From contig NC_065530.1 in assembly GCF_020184175.1 (NCBI RefSeq), positions 26,141,260 through 26,205,259 on the forward strand: DNA of 64,000 nucleotides, given 5' to 3'. The notes below the pieces were generated by a model. The model did not search any database, had not been told where the DNA came from, and saw only the letters and a list, made by a program, of their open reading frames with translations. This DNA comes from Aphis gossypii (taxonomy: Eukaryota > Arthropoda > Insecta > Hemiptera > Aphididae). The position numbers and the translations under genes are program-made. Shown here piece after piece: positions 1 through 14,458 of the stretch. Position 1 is the first letter of the stretch, and each line of letters begins with the position of its first letter.

Positions 1-849
1 CAAAGGTTAATGTACATCGGTGTACTATAATAAAGATAGAGTGAAAACTTGTTAAATGTATTTCTTAAGCATTAGTCATTTGTTCAAAAGTTAAAATACT
101 TAAAATTTCTAAGTCACCATTAAAAACTATAATACATATGTGTTCACATACTATGTAAATAGAAACATAATATATAAAATATAATATGCACTTAAAATAA
201 ATTATTGCTAAATTTCAATTCCATAAGTAGCAAAATTAAAACAAAGAAAACCTAACAAAACCTAACCTAACCAAATCTTAATTTCGTCATGTAACTTTCT
301 TAATGTAAGTTGAATGATGATTTTGTTTTACTAATTTAGAAAAAAACACATTGCAATAATATTTAATATTAATTATAATGTGCCTATAATGTATAAAAAT
401 AATTTAATCAATTTATTCTCGTAGAACATATTAATAATAATAATGTTTATGAAATTTTTTAATTACTTTACATAAAATGGACTAAATTAACGTATTATAT
501 GTTCTTTTTAAACTTTACCTTATGCTATACTTATACTTAGTATAATTAATGTATGAATCGGAACAATAATAAATCAAAATTGTAGGTACTTAGGTACATA
601 ATAATAAAATAAATACTTTTATATACATTAAATTATAAACATAATTAATTATTTAATAGATTTGTGCATGTATTGTCTTATTTAGCACTTATTTTTTTAT
701 TAAATAATTATTTTAATTTACATAGTCGACAATATTATAATATAGGTATCAATGGGCAAATGTATTTTTATTACACTTTTAAGATTCTGAATGAAATGAT
801 GAATGTATTTATTTTACAATGATATTTGTTTTTTTTTTTGTTTGTGTGT

Positions 850-2110
850 GTACAGCATAACTTGTCGAAATAATGCTTCAATTTCAAACTTCGGAGGTGT
901 TTTCCGATGACAAAATGAATATCGTTGGTGTATTATACAGGTAAAAAGTAAACATTTTATAACAGTTTTCAAAAAAAATCGAGAAAAACAGGAATTTTTA
1001 AGCAAAACCAGTTTTCTACCAAATCGATTTTTTTGTATGGTTGTAACTCAAAAACTTATCACTTTTGAGTTATTTATAGACAACAGAAATGTTTTTGAGA
1101 GTTTTTTCTTAAGTATTGATTTTGGATGACCAAAAAAAATTGAAAATTGAATAAAAGATTCATTATTAGTTGTCTTATTGTAATTAAAAAAAAAACAAAT
1201 ATCGTTAATCACAATTTTCGTTATAAGCGTTTAAATTTCATTTTTTTACGAAATATGTCAAAATCGTGAATATTTGCAAGTAATTTTGTAGTTGAAAAAT
1301 CATAAAAATTTTTGTGTTTATATCTAAGAATAAAAAATTCAACACTAGATTTTTTATAAGTTTTCCTTCAAGGAGCTATAGAGAAAAGTCGAAGCATCAT
1401 TATAGGAAAAATTTTAAGTGCGTTTGAATTTTAAATTTTTACGAAATTGCGTAACGATAACGATTTATCTTCGAACGATTTTAAATATTTGTTATTATTC
1501 AAAAAGTATAAGACGAAGAAACTTGAAAATTTCATCAGTTATTAAGATTGGCATTTTCTTTAGATAGGTTATATTTCACTTTTTTATGCTATTTTTAGGC
1601 ATTTGAAATATTCGTTTTTGTTTATTTTTTTTTTATAAGTATTCATAAAATTTTTTTGGCCGAATAAAAATACTTGAAAATTTAATACAAAGTTCCTCAT
1701 AAGTTATTCTTATTTTTTCAATTATTCAAAAATTATAAGAATACATTGGCACTTTTTTTTTAATAACATTTGAAGTTCAAATTTTGACAAAATTTTATCG
1801 AATTCATGAATATTTTAAAATTATTTTGTAGGTATAATTCATACAAATGTTTATTTAAGTAGCTAAGAGTTGTAAATTTAATTCAAGATTTTTCATAAGT
1901 TTGGTCTACAATAATTATAAAAGAACTTGAATGTTGGCCAATTAAAAAAATTGCATCCCAAGTTTAAATTTGTGTTCACTCGTTAAATAACGATTTACTA
2001 TCAAATAATTTTAGATTTTTGTTGTAGTTAAAAATTACTAGTCATCCTTGGCTGAAAAATCACCTCCGTTCAGAATCGTTTTTCGTATACAATCATACCT
2101 ATCATTGGAT
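850..2110. repeat. Old dispersed AT-rich repeat, longest copy
   Basis: This stretch is made of quasi-periodic blocks with recurring phrases: ATATCTAAG-type, then a run like TTCAAGATTTTTCATAAG, then AAATTTTGACAAAATT-type segments. It ends near CACCTCCGTTCAGAATCGTT. Similar phrases appear near 33.1-33.7 kb (same direction, with a related end TTTTCCTCAGAATCATTTTT) and, reversed, near 28.5-28.8 kb. It has no coding frame of note. It looks like a degraded mobile element family, but its class is unknown. Confidence 0.5.
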
Positions 2111-2346
2111 TCAAATTTAATACTCCTATATAATTATTATAATAGTGAACCACACGACACCTAATATACAGCACATCGATACCCACTTTTTTAAATGTAT
2201 TCATTAATTGTTATCATAATTATTGTGTTTTAAAATTCAATGTTATGTAATTTATATCATAATTTTATTTTAAATTATAAAAAAGACAGTACGAATAATT
2301 TACCTATTAGAATATACGTAACAAGTATCGTAGTGGTTTTCAGAGT

Positions 2347-2616
2347 TCATAATAAAAAAAATCTGTACTCCAATTTTGTCTGAATGTACGGAGAAAGAGG
2401 TTTGTAGGAAGGGTGATTGAAAGCATGTAGGATAAAAGTGGGTTTTTGTGGTCGTTGAGTTTGACGTGTAACCTTTAATAATGTCGCCTGGATAGCTGTT
2501 ATAGTTTCTAGTGGCACATTTATTAATATTAACTGATGTTGAATAATGTCGAAGCATCGGCTTGAATTAATTGAAATAATTTTTAAGATAATTTCTTGTG
2601 GATTTTTAGTATTCAT
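2347..2616 (-). other. Overlapping open frames, possible fossil coding fragment
   Basis: Two overlapping minus-strand frames of 85-89 codons occur in a patch of more balanced composition. One contains LLKVTRQTQRPQKPTFILHA. Neither resembles a family I know, and the existence of two frames suggests a decayed or chance sequence. It is recorded because the composition differs from the flanks. Confidence 0.15.
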
Positions 2617-3089
2617 AAAAATAATTTAACGAACACAATAATGCACAAATCAATACTAAAATAATTTTTTTTTATGAATATTCGTATTTATAATTAAAAT
2701 TGTTTTATTATTAATTAATTATATTAAAATTATTTATTAAAAAATACTTATACATATAAACAATATTATATGCATAATTTATGTATTAAATAATTGTCAT
2801 ATATAAATATTTTATATCCTATGTTGATGCCGTATACTATTCATACAAAATAAATACTATGAATACTATTAAATAGGCTTTATCATGCAAGTATATTTTT
2901 TATACTCAAATTTTCAAGGATTAAACAAGTAAAACAAATTACATTTATGTCTAAATTAATTATTATTAAATTGGTTTTTATCAATCAGTATTTTATTGTT
3001 AATAAAATGCTTCACTTAAAAGAGTTGGAAGGGCACCATTTCTAAGAAGTAATCGATTGGCAATTATTTTAACGCTTGTATTAACGTAT

Positions 3090-3185
3090 TGCAGCTGTGT
3101 GAGTAGTAAACGCGAATATTAGTGTGAGCGTCTCTCCAGCACGGCACCACCGCCGCCACGTTCAACAACAAGCAAATGCGCATAT
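3090..3185. other. Small GC-richer island
   Basis: Roughly 100 bp with CACGGCACCACCGCCGCCAC-type sequence in AT-rich DNA. No frame or site convinces. It might be a remnant of an exon or of a repeat. Confidence 0.2.
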
Positions 3186-4005
3186 CAAAGAACACGAACA
3201 AAAATATTTTTGCTATGGTATAACTATAAAAAGTACCAAAGTTCAGAAGACAAAGAAAAATTTAAATTGTTTAGATTAGCCAATATAAATTTTAAAAACA
3301 TATTTTAGTTCATTAGCCTGTTTTTATTTTAACTCGAAAAAATAATTCATATTTTATTTATTTTAGTTAATATAGTGTAAAGCATAATACATTTTCTTCT
3401 ATTCATAAAATATACCTAACTTGATTTGTATTTAGCATAATCATGAGATTTATAAAAAATTAATTTCTAAGAAAACATATAAAAAATTAAAATAGTTTTT
3501 AACATTTAAATCGAGTAGCTGGAAATATATTTATTTTCTTCCATGCATTGTGGTTTAAATATACAACAATACAGGCTACTCAAGCCGGCCCCATAACCCA
3601 TGCGGAAACATTTAAGTCATTCAAGTCAGTAAAGACTTTTTAAAATGTTAACCAAGTGATCCAATATAATATGTAATACCATCAATGTAATATATTATAT
3701 TTATAGACATAATTACATAATTATAACATTAAATTACTTTTTCTGTTTTTAAAAACATTTATATATATTAACATTTAATTCAAATATTAACACTACTTGA
3801 CCTTTTAAAAAAATTATTATAAAAAAACATTATATATCTTTTAAATTATATTGTGATAATAATACAATACGAAAAAATTTCCATTCTAACAGTCTTCTGC
3901 ACTTATACATTTTTAAATTTTTTTATTATAAATCTGAAGTGTAGTTAAAAATTGTTAATATCAGTTTTTTTTGTTTATATTAAGAGAACGCTAAATCAGC
4001 ATGTA

Positions 4006-4013
4006 TTGTAAAG
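4006..4013. repeat. MITE target-site duplication, left (TTGTAAAG)
   Basis: These eight bases abut the left end of the MITE and recur at 4275-4282 immediately after its right end. Confidence 0.9.
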
Positions 4014-4274
4014 CAGAGGTTCCCAAACTTTTTATTGTACGACCCAATTTGAAAATTTTTTAAAATATGACGACCCACAATATCAAAGAATGACCTTTTT
4101 TTTTTTTTTTTACCATACAACAAAAATTTTATGTAGTTACGAAAAAAAGTATAATATATTAGTATATAATTTATGTAATTAAATATTAAATATTATTTAA
4201 AAATATAGCGCGACCCACCAAAAGTATAATCGCGACCCACTTTTGGGTCGCGACCCACAGTTTGGGAACCTCTG
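4014..4274. mobile_element. hAT-type MITE, 261 bp
   Basis: The element starts CAGAGGTTCCCAAACT and ends with the exact reverse complement, giving a 16-bp perfect terminal inverted repeat. It is flanked by an 8-bp duplication TTGTAAAG (4006-4013 and 4275-4282), the length made by hAT transposases. Inside, the motif CGACCCA occurs several times near both ends in direct and inverted orientation, as expected for subterminal transposase-binding repeats. There is no coding capacity. The perfect duplication suggests an intact, fairly recent insertion. CAGxGGTTC-type ends are typical of hAT families. Confidence 0.9.
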
Positions 4275-4282
4275 TTGTAAAG
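4275..4282. repeat. MITE target-site duplication, right (TTGTAAAG)
   Basis: Exact copy of the eight bases at 4006-4013. Confidence 0.9.
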
Positions 4283-7200
4283 ACAATACACAGACAATAA
4301 TGGTCTTTCAAAGTACATCATATTATTATACATAGACAATTTACGTCCAACTAACCATTTTGTTGTAATGTTAGCTTTAATATTAAAGTGGATTAACTTA
4401 TTATCAAACTTTAAGGAAAGAATTTTATATTGGATAATTCGTAGGTTTTTATTTTGTTGTTGATATTTTCATTTTAAAGTAATTTATAGCTATAATAGGT
4501 ATAGAATATTTCGTTTTAAAATGCTCAAAGCTGATTTATAATTAAAATATCAATACATTTCTGCGAGTTTCTGTAGATAATATTAGAACATTTAAATTGT
4601 TTGATAATAGGTAAATTTACTCTAATGTAGTCTAATATTATTAAAGGTAACAACACATGTGGTTCGGTATTCTCTTAACAATAGCTGTTTGTTGTTTTTT
4701 TTTTATTTTTTTTACTTATAACGTACTATGTCCTATAACTTCATTTAATTTTATTGTTCGACAAAATAGGTACTCCCTAGGTACTTACTAAAAATGTATT
4801 AGAATTTTCTTTAACCTTTATATAATATTATACAGTTTGAAGAGTGCTTTAGTATTAATAAGTACTAATTAGTTACTAGTCAGATTGTTAGAACATAATA
4901 TTATTAAACTTTCTTTAAGTTATAAACATTTTTTTTTTTTTTTGATTAGCTTATAAGATATTTTAAAGTTAACAATAAGTTTTAAAAGCCTAATAAAACT
5001 GTTAAACATAAATTAAACAACTTAATTTAATATTCACTTTGTACAATCTTGAAAATCTTTTCAAAAAAAAAATTGTATTTAATTTAATGATTTTAGTCCA
5101 ATAACGTTCGACCAATTTTAAATAAATTTAATCATAAAATAAAAAAAAAATAAACAGTATTTATTTAACCTATGTACATTTAACACTAGCTATTTTATAA
5201 AACTTCTAAATATAGTAAACTGCATCATAATCAATAATGCTCGTAAATGTTTTTAAAAAGTTCTAGTGAAGCGAAAAACGTATTGATTCTACAATTATTA
5301 TTTTTTTCTTTTTTTAAAAGAAAAAACCTAACCTTTGGCATTTAACCTAACTGAGTCCATGTATCCTATAGAGCTTTTGAACTATTACATTTTATTTCGA
5401 TTGTTTGTATTACACATATCGTAGCTAGGCGTTTTTAAGCAAATAAACCAACTTTAACATTTCATAAAATTCACTAAACATGTATGTTTTACTATGAGGG
5501 AATTATTTGAAAATTATATAATTTTGTAACAATATTTTACACTTTTAATTATTTAATTATTGACCATCACCAAATCATCATTTATAACTTTATTTTTATT
5601 TTTATGCAATCATTGTGTGGTATTTTATTGGATGCTAGAAAATAATGTTAAAATATGGTATAATATTTAATTTTAATTAATTGAAAATGCTTTTTTTATT
5701 TATAAAATTAAAAACTAACTTCTTTTTACAATAAAAGTGTGATCAATGTACTGTGTTTTTTTTTTTTTTTTTAATAATACCCATACACGAGTATATACTT
5801 CAAAATCTTTTAAGTTCTAGGATTTATAAAGAGGATTTGAGTGTCATTGTGGAATTCAAACCTAAGCCTAAATGTTCATTAAAATTATTGACCTTTTCAT
5901 TTAGTAAATTCATTTTAAGATAAATTACTATAATACTATATATTATTATTATTGCTTCAGAAGCTTTTACCACCGTATAAATAAATCGATCTGAATACAA
6001 TTTTAAGTGTCTGTCTGTTACGTCTTAAAAATTGACTACATTTCAATCAAAGTTTTACTTTTTGATAAATCGTACATTTTTTAAGTATAGAAAATATTTT
6101 TCTTGTTTATAATTTTCCCAAAATATTTAATATTTATACTTACCAGGTTGTGCTTCAATGAATCTGAACTTTTAGATTCTGTAGTTGTGTGCTTAATAAA
6201 ATTCTTTTGTGACAATAATACAGAACCCTTATAGATATTAATAGTTAATACTATTAATTTTTAAGTTACAAGACATGAGATTTTGACTGTTGTTCACCGA
6301 CAATAGTATTTCTAAATAAAAACAAGATAAAATAAAACAATTCAGTGTTATATTTTTTTCACATAAAATACACAACTATTAAAACGTAATATTATAATAT
6401 TTTAAGCTAAGTATAGTAATAGTTTAGTGGTATACAATATCTTACTTTTTGATAAAATATTTTAGATAATTTGTAATAGACATAAATCATCAATTAAAAT
6501 ATAGATTTTATAACATAAATATAGCCATTTATAGCCACGTAATTAATAATAATACTATACCTATAAATAATTTTTATATATTAATATAAAGTTTGATTCC
6601 TTAAATTGTGTTTGGTGTTTTTTTTAGATGTTATTACAATTCTCTAAATAAAAACATTTATCTGCAAAAAATAATAATCAAGTTTTGACGACAAAATAAT
6701 AACAGTAAAATCGTATTAAAGATAAATTAACTGAAACTTATGAAATTAATAACAAGAAAAAACTTAAATCCTGGAATTATATTATATGAAACATAAAAAT
6801 ACAAATAAATATAGGTAATTATTAATTAATTATGTTTAAATAATACACACATGGTTAAAGTACTTACCTATAATGCTTTTCTACAATAACAAATCATTAT
6901 TTATTTATCTTAACAATTAAATAAATTACCCATTTATATTTTTTAAATTATTTTACAGATTAATCTGTAACATTAATATAAAATACTTAAGTATAAATTG
7001 ACCATCTCGAGACTATATCTAAAATAGTTTGATTTTCTTTTAGTGTATGAAATAAATCATTTATATTCATCATGAATGTATTTATAATAATATGATTGTT
7101 GTATAATATCATTTAATACAACCCAAGGTATTTTATTCGTTTTTTTATTAAATATATGCACAATTTGTTGGTAAATATAAATTATTTGTTTCAATAGTCA

Positions 7201-10018
7201 TTATTGTTGAATATAATTGCTAATAAAACATTTTGGTAACGTCGTTTTATCATGTAAAATTTTACTTGGACCAATACTTGTGTATTAGTATTTAAAACCA
7301 TATTAAACTTCATGTTAGGTACCTACGCAACATTTTAAATTATATTGTATACTATGATTGACTTTTTTAAACAGATCATTCAGAAAATCCATCTGTTGAT
7401 TATACACACATTTATATTTACAATATCAAAAGAATTTCATAAATATTTGACTTTAAAACTAACTTAACCTGCAAGACATAAACATTTCAAATAACCTGAT
7501 TTCAATAACGTCTATTCAGCAACCTTTTTTAAAATTAACCTTAAAAAAAAGACTTATTATTTTCTTCTTATTAATTCTAAAAAAAAAAAAAAATATATGA
7601 GAAGTAATTATAAGAAAATGAAATCTATTTTTGTTTTTTTTTAAATAATTAAAGTCAGGTTAATTTATGATTTGATTTCACTGGACTCAAAATCAAACTT
7701 TTTTCGATTCAAAAATAATAATTATTATTTAAAACTTAAAATTGATTTACTTTACTCTAAATTATATCTATGAATTAATATTACATGAGAAAAGTCAATT
7801 GCTTACTATATTTTTTTTAGCTAAGAAACTTATTTTGATTTTATGGTATAATATACGAAATTGTATTTAATGTAATATATGTATAGGGATTTTAGTTTTA
7901 GCTTACAGAAAACTTAAAGATTTTTTATAATTGCATTATTATTATTATCTGTATTTTTTAGTACTATAACAATGGTAAATTATGCATATTTTGTTAGTTG
8001 AAACGTATTACTTTTTGATTATCAATTAAAAACGTTCATACTCGGTTTTTGTATTATATCTTTTCATTTAGAGCCAATATTAGTTTAATGTACACATGAA
8101 TATAAAAAAAATTATAAACTTAATTGTTATAATAGGTTATAAAAGAAATAGGTATATTATACCTATTCCTTTTTATCCAGAATTTTATCCTACATGAATC
8201 TAGTCTAAAAAAGTTTTCAATCCATATTGTTAAACTGGCTATATTAATAAAGAGTATATAGCGACGATTTGCAAACGTTTAAATCATCATTAGACTTTAC
8301 ATTAATTATTAGGTATTTAGAAAATCTATACTCTTAGTTACATTACAGCAATAACTTGAAATGTAGGCAGATATTCATTTTTACAACTTCACCATCGTTT
8401 TCAGCTTAGATCTTAAGATGAAAACTGAATTCTATTAATAAAGTAAATAATTAGTTAGTAAATATTAGTATAATATGTTTTAAATACCAAGTAGGTATTT
8501 ATATAATATATTATTCAAAGTCATTTTTCTATGGGAATTATGAATTTGGTTCTTGACAATAATACTAAATCAAATATTATGTGATATTAAAATATAATTT
8601 ATGAAAAGAAGTACCTATTGGATAACGTATAGACGATATTTTGTACGAGTATTTTAATATTTATTAAATTGTAGAGGTTCATCAAGTACAATATTTATAT
8701 TTATAACATTAAAACGTCTAAAAATACACCAAAAAAATGATTGATAGTTTATTTTATTTTTTTTTTTTAACTACCCATTTCAGTAAATATTTATGGCGAT
8801 ATTAAAATATTTGTATATATAGTAAATAATGATTATAAAACTGTATATTAAACAAAAATTAGGTTACGGTTGCACAAAAATAAAAAAAATCAATATGGTG
8901 TACTGCTTAATATTAATGATTTCATTTTTATAAAAGTTCGTACGAAGATCTTTAATGTTATAAGAGTGCTTATGTTATAACCTTTGTTATTCATTATACA
9001 ATATCTTCAAATTTTATAATCATAAAAACCGTAGTACAGAAAATCACATACAATTGGTTGAAATCTCTTATTATGAATTTTAAAATAATGTGTTTGAACA
9101 AAAAATATAATAATTTATAAAATAATATAAGGCATTAAAAATATTAAATTATTAGATTTTATTTTATAGGCGTTTCTTATAAATTTAACACGTTGTGTTG
9201 TAATCATATTAAATTTATAGAAAATATATTAAGAATATTAGGTAACTTAGACAATAGTTTCTTAAGGAAACAAGACGGTACTTATGATTAAAATTGAAAC
9301 AAACAAATGTTCATGATGCAATTATAGGCTGAAATTCTGTTGTATTGAAGTATATTAAGTAAAAGTAAACATAATTTAATTTAAAATATTTATTAACAAA
9401 CATAGGTATAGAATAATGTATATGCCAAAAAAAGTAGAACTTAAAAGGAAAAAATTAGATTATCACATGTATTTGATATTGTTTAGTATGATATGGTAAG
9501 TATTGGTTTAGGAAATGTTATTTAATACGTAGAGATTATTCTACAAAGACGCAATTGAATTTTACAAATTCTTCTATTTTGGTCCCAGCATTCATAATAT
9601 TGTTAATTGTGTAATCTGTATGAAACAGATAAATTTAAACATAAACCTCAAGTTTCATATTATAGGTAAATACCAATAATAATTCAATAGAAATCTTCAA
9701 ATCTAAAAATTATTTAATGCACATGGTCGTGTAAGAAAATGTTTGAAATAAATTATATTATATTTGACTTTAATAAAGAAATAAGACGTGATTTAAAAAA
9801 CTATTCATGTTATAGGAAGATCAAATGCGTATAAATATAAATAAATGGTAATTACAGCTTTTTAATTAATTTTTAAATTTTATTTGAAAGTATTAAAATC
9901 CTATTCAATAATACTTTACCACTTTTAATTATAATTTATAAATACTAAATTTTTGGGTTTTCACTGTTGTGTTGACACTACTGAATGATTCATTTTTAAT
10001 TTCACATATTGTCTTTCA

Positions 10019-10224
10019 GTTTGTATAAAATTGTATACGGTGTAAACACGAGCAGGGAGGCTCTTGAGAGAAAATTGAAACGAATTGTTAAAAACACCAA
10101 AAACCCAAGGGGACAACAAAATACAGGGATTTGTCGTTTACATTTGGACAATAATTCATTGTTAGTGTCGATCGACACTGGGAGAGCGACCGAGTTAATT
10201 TCAAATTTAAACACCGGTATATAG
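10019..10224 (+). CDS. Possible terminal coding exon of unknown identity
   Basis: An open frame of 68 codons follows a good acceptor-like sequence (TATTGTCTTTCAG, ending near 10018) and ends in TAG; an AATAAA signal lies a few bases downstream (about 10229). The peptide starts LYKIVYGVNTSREALERKLK and is charged and balanced, unlike the low-complexity peptides of the surrounding AT-rich DNA. Local base composition is also less AT-rich. I do not recognise the family and found no matching upstream exon. It could be the last exon of a plus-strand gene, a degraded retrocopy, or a piece of a mobile element. Confidence 0.3.
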
Positions 10225-11024
10225 TGAATAAATAAAATCATTGTCACGCTTTAGGTAAGGAAATGTTTTTATAGAAAACACAAATAAAAAACATGAACTT
10301 AAGCATTAACGGACGGACAAGATATTTGGGAATTGGATTATTTGGTTATAAAATTTCAATCTTTTCAAAGATAATAATAGATACAATGATGTGAAATAAT
10401 ATCAATTTCAAGACTTTCTTCCGGCGTTCAATGTTAATGTCTTATTTTTACATATTATGTACCTATAACCTGCAATTATTACAGTCTCGGTTTTATTTTT
10501 ATAAACGATACTATTTTGGTTGAAAATCACTGTAGTATATGTTTTCGCTGATTACAATTTTATAATGAAACCTATTTTCATTTTCAAGAGCAAGAATAGA
10601 ACTTTATGTGATAAACATAATACATTATCCTTAACAGAGTTCTTGGCAATAGATTTACTCGTCTTCAATAAACAATTTGAATGAATTAATTGGATTCCGT
10701 TATATGCCTATATAGTAATATAATATAATAATATGGTTATAACAATTTATTTTAAACGATTTTAATATAATTTCAATGTTTAATTATTGAAAACTATAAT
10801 ATTATATTTCAAACATAAAATACCATTAACAGTTTTTTAACTATACACCAAATTTTAATTTTGTTTGTAATATTCAATAATGATTTATCATTATGATTCA
10901 TTACAAACATAAAAAATAATGAAAAAAAAAGTTTTATTTATTTATCACGACATTTTTATTTGATCGGAAACAAAATTCTAATGTTTTTTTTTTTTTTTTT
11001 TAGTAGAATATTTTAACCATTAAT

Positions 11025-11044
11025 TATATATATATATATATATA
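11025..11044. repeat. (TA)10 microsatellite
   Basis: Twenty bases of alternating TA, flanked by T runs. Confidence 0.9.
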
Positions 11045-14000
11045 TTTTTTTTTTATATCAAATTTGACGAATAAATTAAAACGAATTTCCAATCACTATA
11101 TGGTCCATGTTATAGCATGTTTCTACACTCATAATTTAAAATTGGTGATCACTATACATACATTCAAGATGATGTAGATATTGTATAATGTTATGAAAAT
11201 AATGAAAATTATTTAACGCTAAATGTATTGTTATTTATTTATCATAAAAAAGTACGTTAAGAGGACGTCACCGTTACATATTATATTGTTTCCACCATAC
11301 AAACATATAACTTGACAAACTTTCATTCAGTAGAACTAATAATTTTTCTACAAAGGTAAAAATATTATCTGTCCTCAATCGTTAATTATTATTCAAGAAA
11401 TAAACATTTTCAATTTGTCATATTCACATTAAAAATTAAAAATTTAAACATCGAAAAAAACCAACGCTTACTCATATATAATGCTCTCATTTCGAACTGA
11501 TAATAGATCAATTAACTCTAATATTAAAGCTAATAATATTTGAACGAAAATTGCTTTGTTGTATGTTTATAATACGTAGATAATACATGTGAGAGTAGCG
11601 TCCTCTAATTTGTTAAAAAACTTAGATCAATCTAAATCTCCGGACTAAAATAATGTATTTAGACGGTATAAACAATTTTAACGGGTAGGTAACCCATAGG
11701 ACCTAATGTTTACATTAAAGTACTAAATCCCAACATCTTCCACCATTGTCGTTCTCAACTTAACTCATGTCACGTACTCACGTCCAAACACTTAAAATCT
11801 TTTAGTCATTGATACCAATGGTCATAAATCAGAGTGATTTATATCTATTTTGCATTTATGCGAATACTCGTTAAACGAGTAGAATAATAATTTAAGTCTT
11901 AAGAGAATTCTAACTGAATTATTTCTGTTGATTAAATTCATGAAAATAATAATACGATTTATAATCAATGATTGCTCAGTGTGCGTAATGTATGAATACG
12001 GACATATTACACGAGATAATAACATTTCGAGACTTTGCAAAAACATTCAAAACGAAAATTTAATAAAATAACCGCATCGTAGAACAATTATTATTGTGAT
12101 ACATTTATGCGTGATTAAATTTAAGTTCACAGAATACATTTCATATGATATTGACTTACCATTATTCAAATCACGCTTGACACGCAGTTATAATTAATTT
12201 TAAAAACTTTTACCAAATTCAAACGTAAAGTGCAATACCTATTGACTGCTAACTTGAACCATTTTATGATATCATAATCAAAATTTACAAAAGCGGTGAA
12301 AAAATTAAAATTTAATGACAGCTTATGTTAACCTATATTTAATTTTATACGATATATCTACGAACAAGTATATTTCTCCAAACGACTTAGTTCAGGTATA
12401 ATAATTATGAATAAACTAATATGATTAACTTCACTATACAATGTTATACAAACATAAAAATTTTAAAGCAAATCATTGAGTCTTTATGACTACAAAAGAC
12501 TTGTATAGGTATTAGATGATTTTGCTATTATTTTTCCCTTTTTAAAAGTGTAAATACTGTAAGCTTAAGCATATTATATCCAATAATGCATATTTCCTAT
12601 AGACTGAACTGTAACAATAGTGTATGGTTAGTACATATATTTAATATAATACGTCGAAAGACACAATAATTTTATTACAATCATAACAATAGTAGAGAGA
12701 ACCATAGATATAGTTTTTTTTTTAGTTTTTAATGAAATAGATAATATAATATGTATAGGTAGTATTTATATTATAATGGGCACATCGAAGTTTTTCTATA
12801 ATATGTCTTAAATATTATTAGAATTAATATTTCAATATTGATTAATTGAAAAATTATGAATATTACATCGTGTTAATGTTAAAATGCATTATTACGCATA
12901 CAATTATATATTATAATAATAAAATTATCAATCGAAGTGTGTTAAATAATATAAATGCAAAGAGAAATCAAATTATTGGTTGAACGACGAAACGCATTTA
13001 AACATTTTTTAAGTGTTTCAGATCGTTTAACACGTGTTAGGCACCAAACTTTTAAGTACAACATTAAGGACTTCAAAATGGCGAAACGGTTTCAATAATT
13101 AAAACGTCAATTTATACGATAAAAATAACAATAACAATAAAGGAGCAAAACGAACGAGAACAGCTAACAAAATAGCATACGCACATGTGAACACATGATA
13201 ATATATTTAAACACAATAACAGGTAAACTAGCGCACGATGTAGGAATAGTAAGAAGTTAGTTTTCTCAGTAAGCATTGCCCCGTGAGCAGTAAAACAGGC
13301 ACGAGGATCAAGGGTTAGTACATTATTATTATATAGGTGTCAAACGATACGGTTCTGGATTTGAAAAAATGCATTCTGAGCGAAGCAAGGAATGGAAAAC
13401 GACGTTTACCGTGACGTGAATTCGTTAAATTACAGTTAAAGTTGGTATCTCACCATGTTTATTGTACATATTATATTATTATCCGCCATCCTACTATGTA
13501 TTATACTCCTCTACCCATCACCTGCATAAACTTTAAAACTAACTTAAGTATTTGAATAACGAAAATAAGTAATTCTACTTTTAAAATATTTACAATTGAC
13601 TTTTACGGAACAGGGTCTGCTAAAGTTTAAATATACCGTTATATTAATGAGAAATCATAATAAGTATAAGTCAATATTGCAATAATAATCGCTCAAAATT
13701 ATAATTCAAAAATATAAATCAGGAAAAAAAATAGGAAGTTATACTTATACGGGAACAAACACGGGCGATAAATATAATATAAATATTCTATAATGCGGAG
13801 GAGATAAATATTATAAAATATACGTTTTAAATGATATAGGTAAACGGGCGTCTTTGTGATATCAGAGTCTGTAAGATAACATAATAGTCATATTTGACAA
13901 TGAGCGAAACAACTCAGTGGCGCACATGACATAAACACCGTACTTGGGTAAATAATAATAATAATATGGATGTGTACGAAATGGCTTTGCGTAACGACGC

Positions 14001-14458
14001 GTGACGCGACGATCGTATTTAATATGTTGAATACAAAGGACACCGTTACGAATGATACTTGCCAGCAAACGTTACACTATACACGCAAGTGCACAACATT
14101 GTACAATTATAATCTTTGTAGATTTCTCAACCGTAATCTATTCGATTAACAGGCGTCTCTCATAATTTTAGCCTAAAACTGCGAATGCTGATCGATCGCG
14201 GCCAGATCCTCACTGCAGCGCCCAAACCGTACACAAGAGTTGTTCTACGTTTTTACGGGTAAAATAATTAATAATACTTTTAAAATAATTAGGTATCGTA
14301 ATAAATAATATAATACATGTTTATAATAATATACCTACATCTAACCGTAAATGGGTTTTGATTCCAAATACAATAATCCCAGTCGTATTTGCCACTCGTC
14401 GTTATTATTTAAATCTAATGACATGATAACGCCTTATGCGAATTAGAAGTCATTTTTT

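Larger units (their letters stand above)
1..14458. other. Downstream flank: AT-rich noncoding DNA
   Basis: Apart from the dispersed repeat, the MITE, the (TA) microsatellite and the two doubtful coding-like patches at 2.35 and 10.02 kb, I see only AT-rich sequence with long A/T homopolymers and short chance frames. Part of the interval just below 14.5 kb may be 3' UTR of the minus-strand gene; I could not place its polyadenylation site with confidence. Confidence 0.5.

Noticed and set aside
248..276. CCTAA-like repeats resembling the insect telomere repeat TTAGG
   Set aside because: Only two or three imperfect units, and similar CCTAAC bits occur elsewhere (about 5330 and 37820). This is not a telomeric array.
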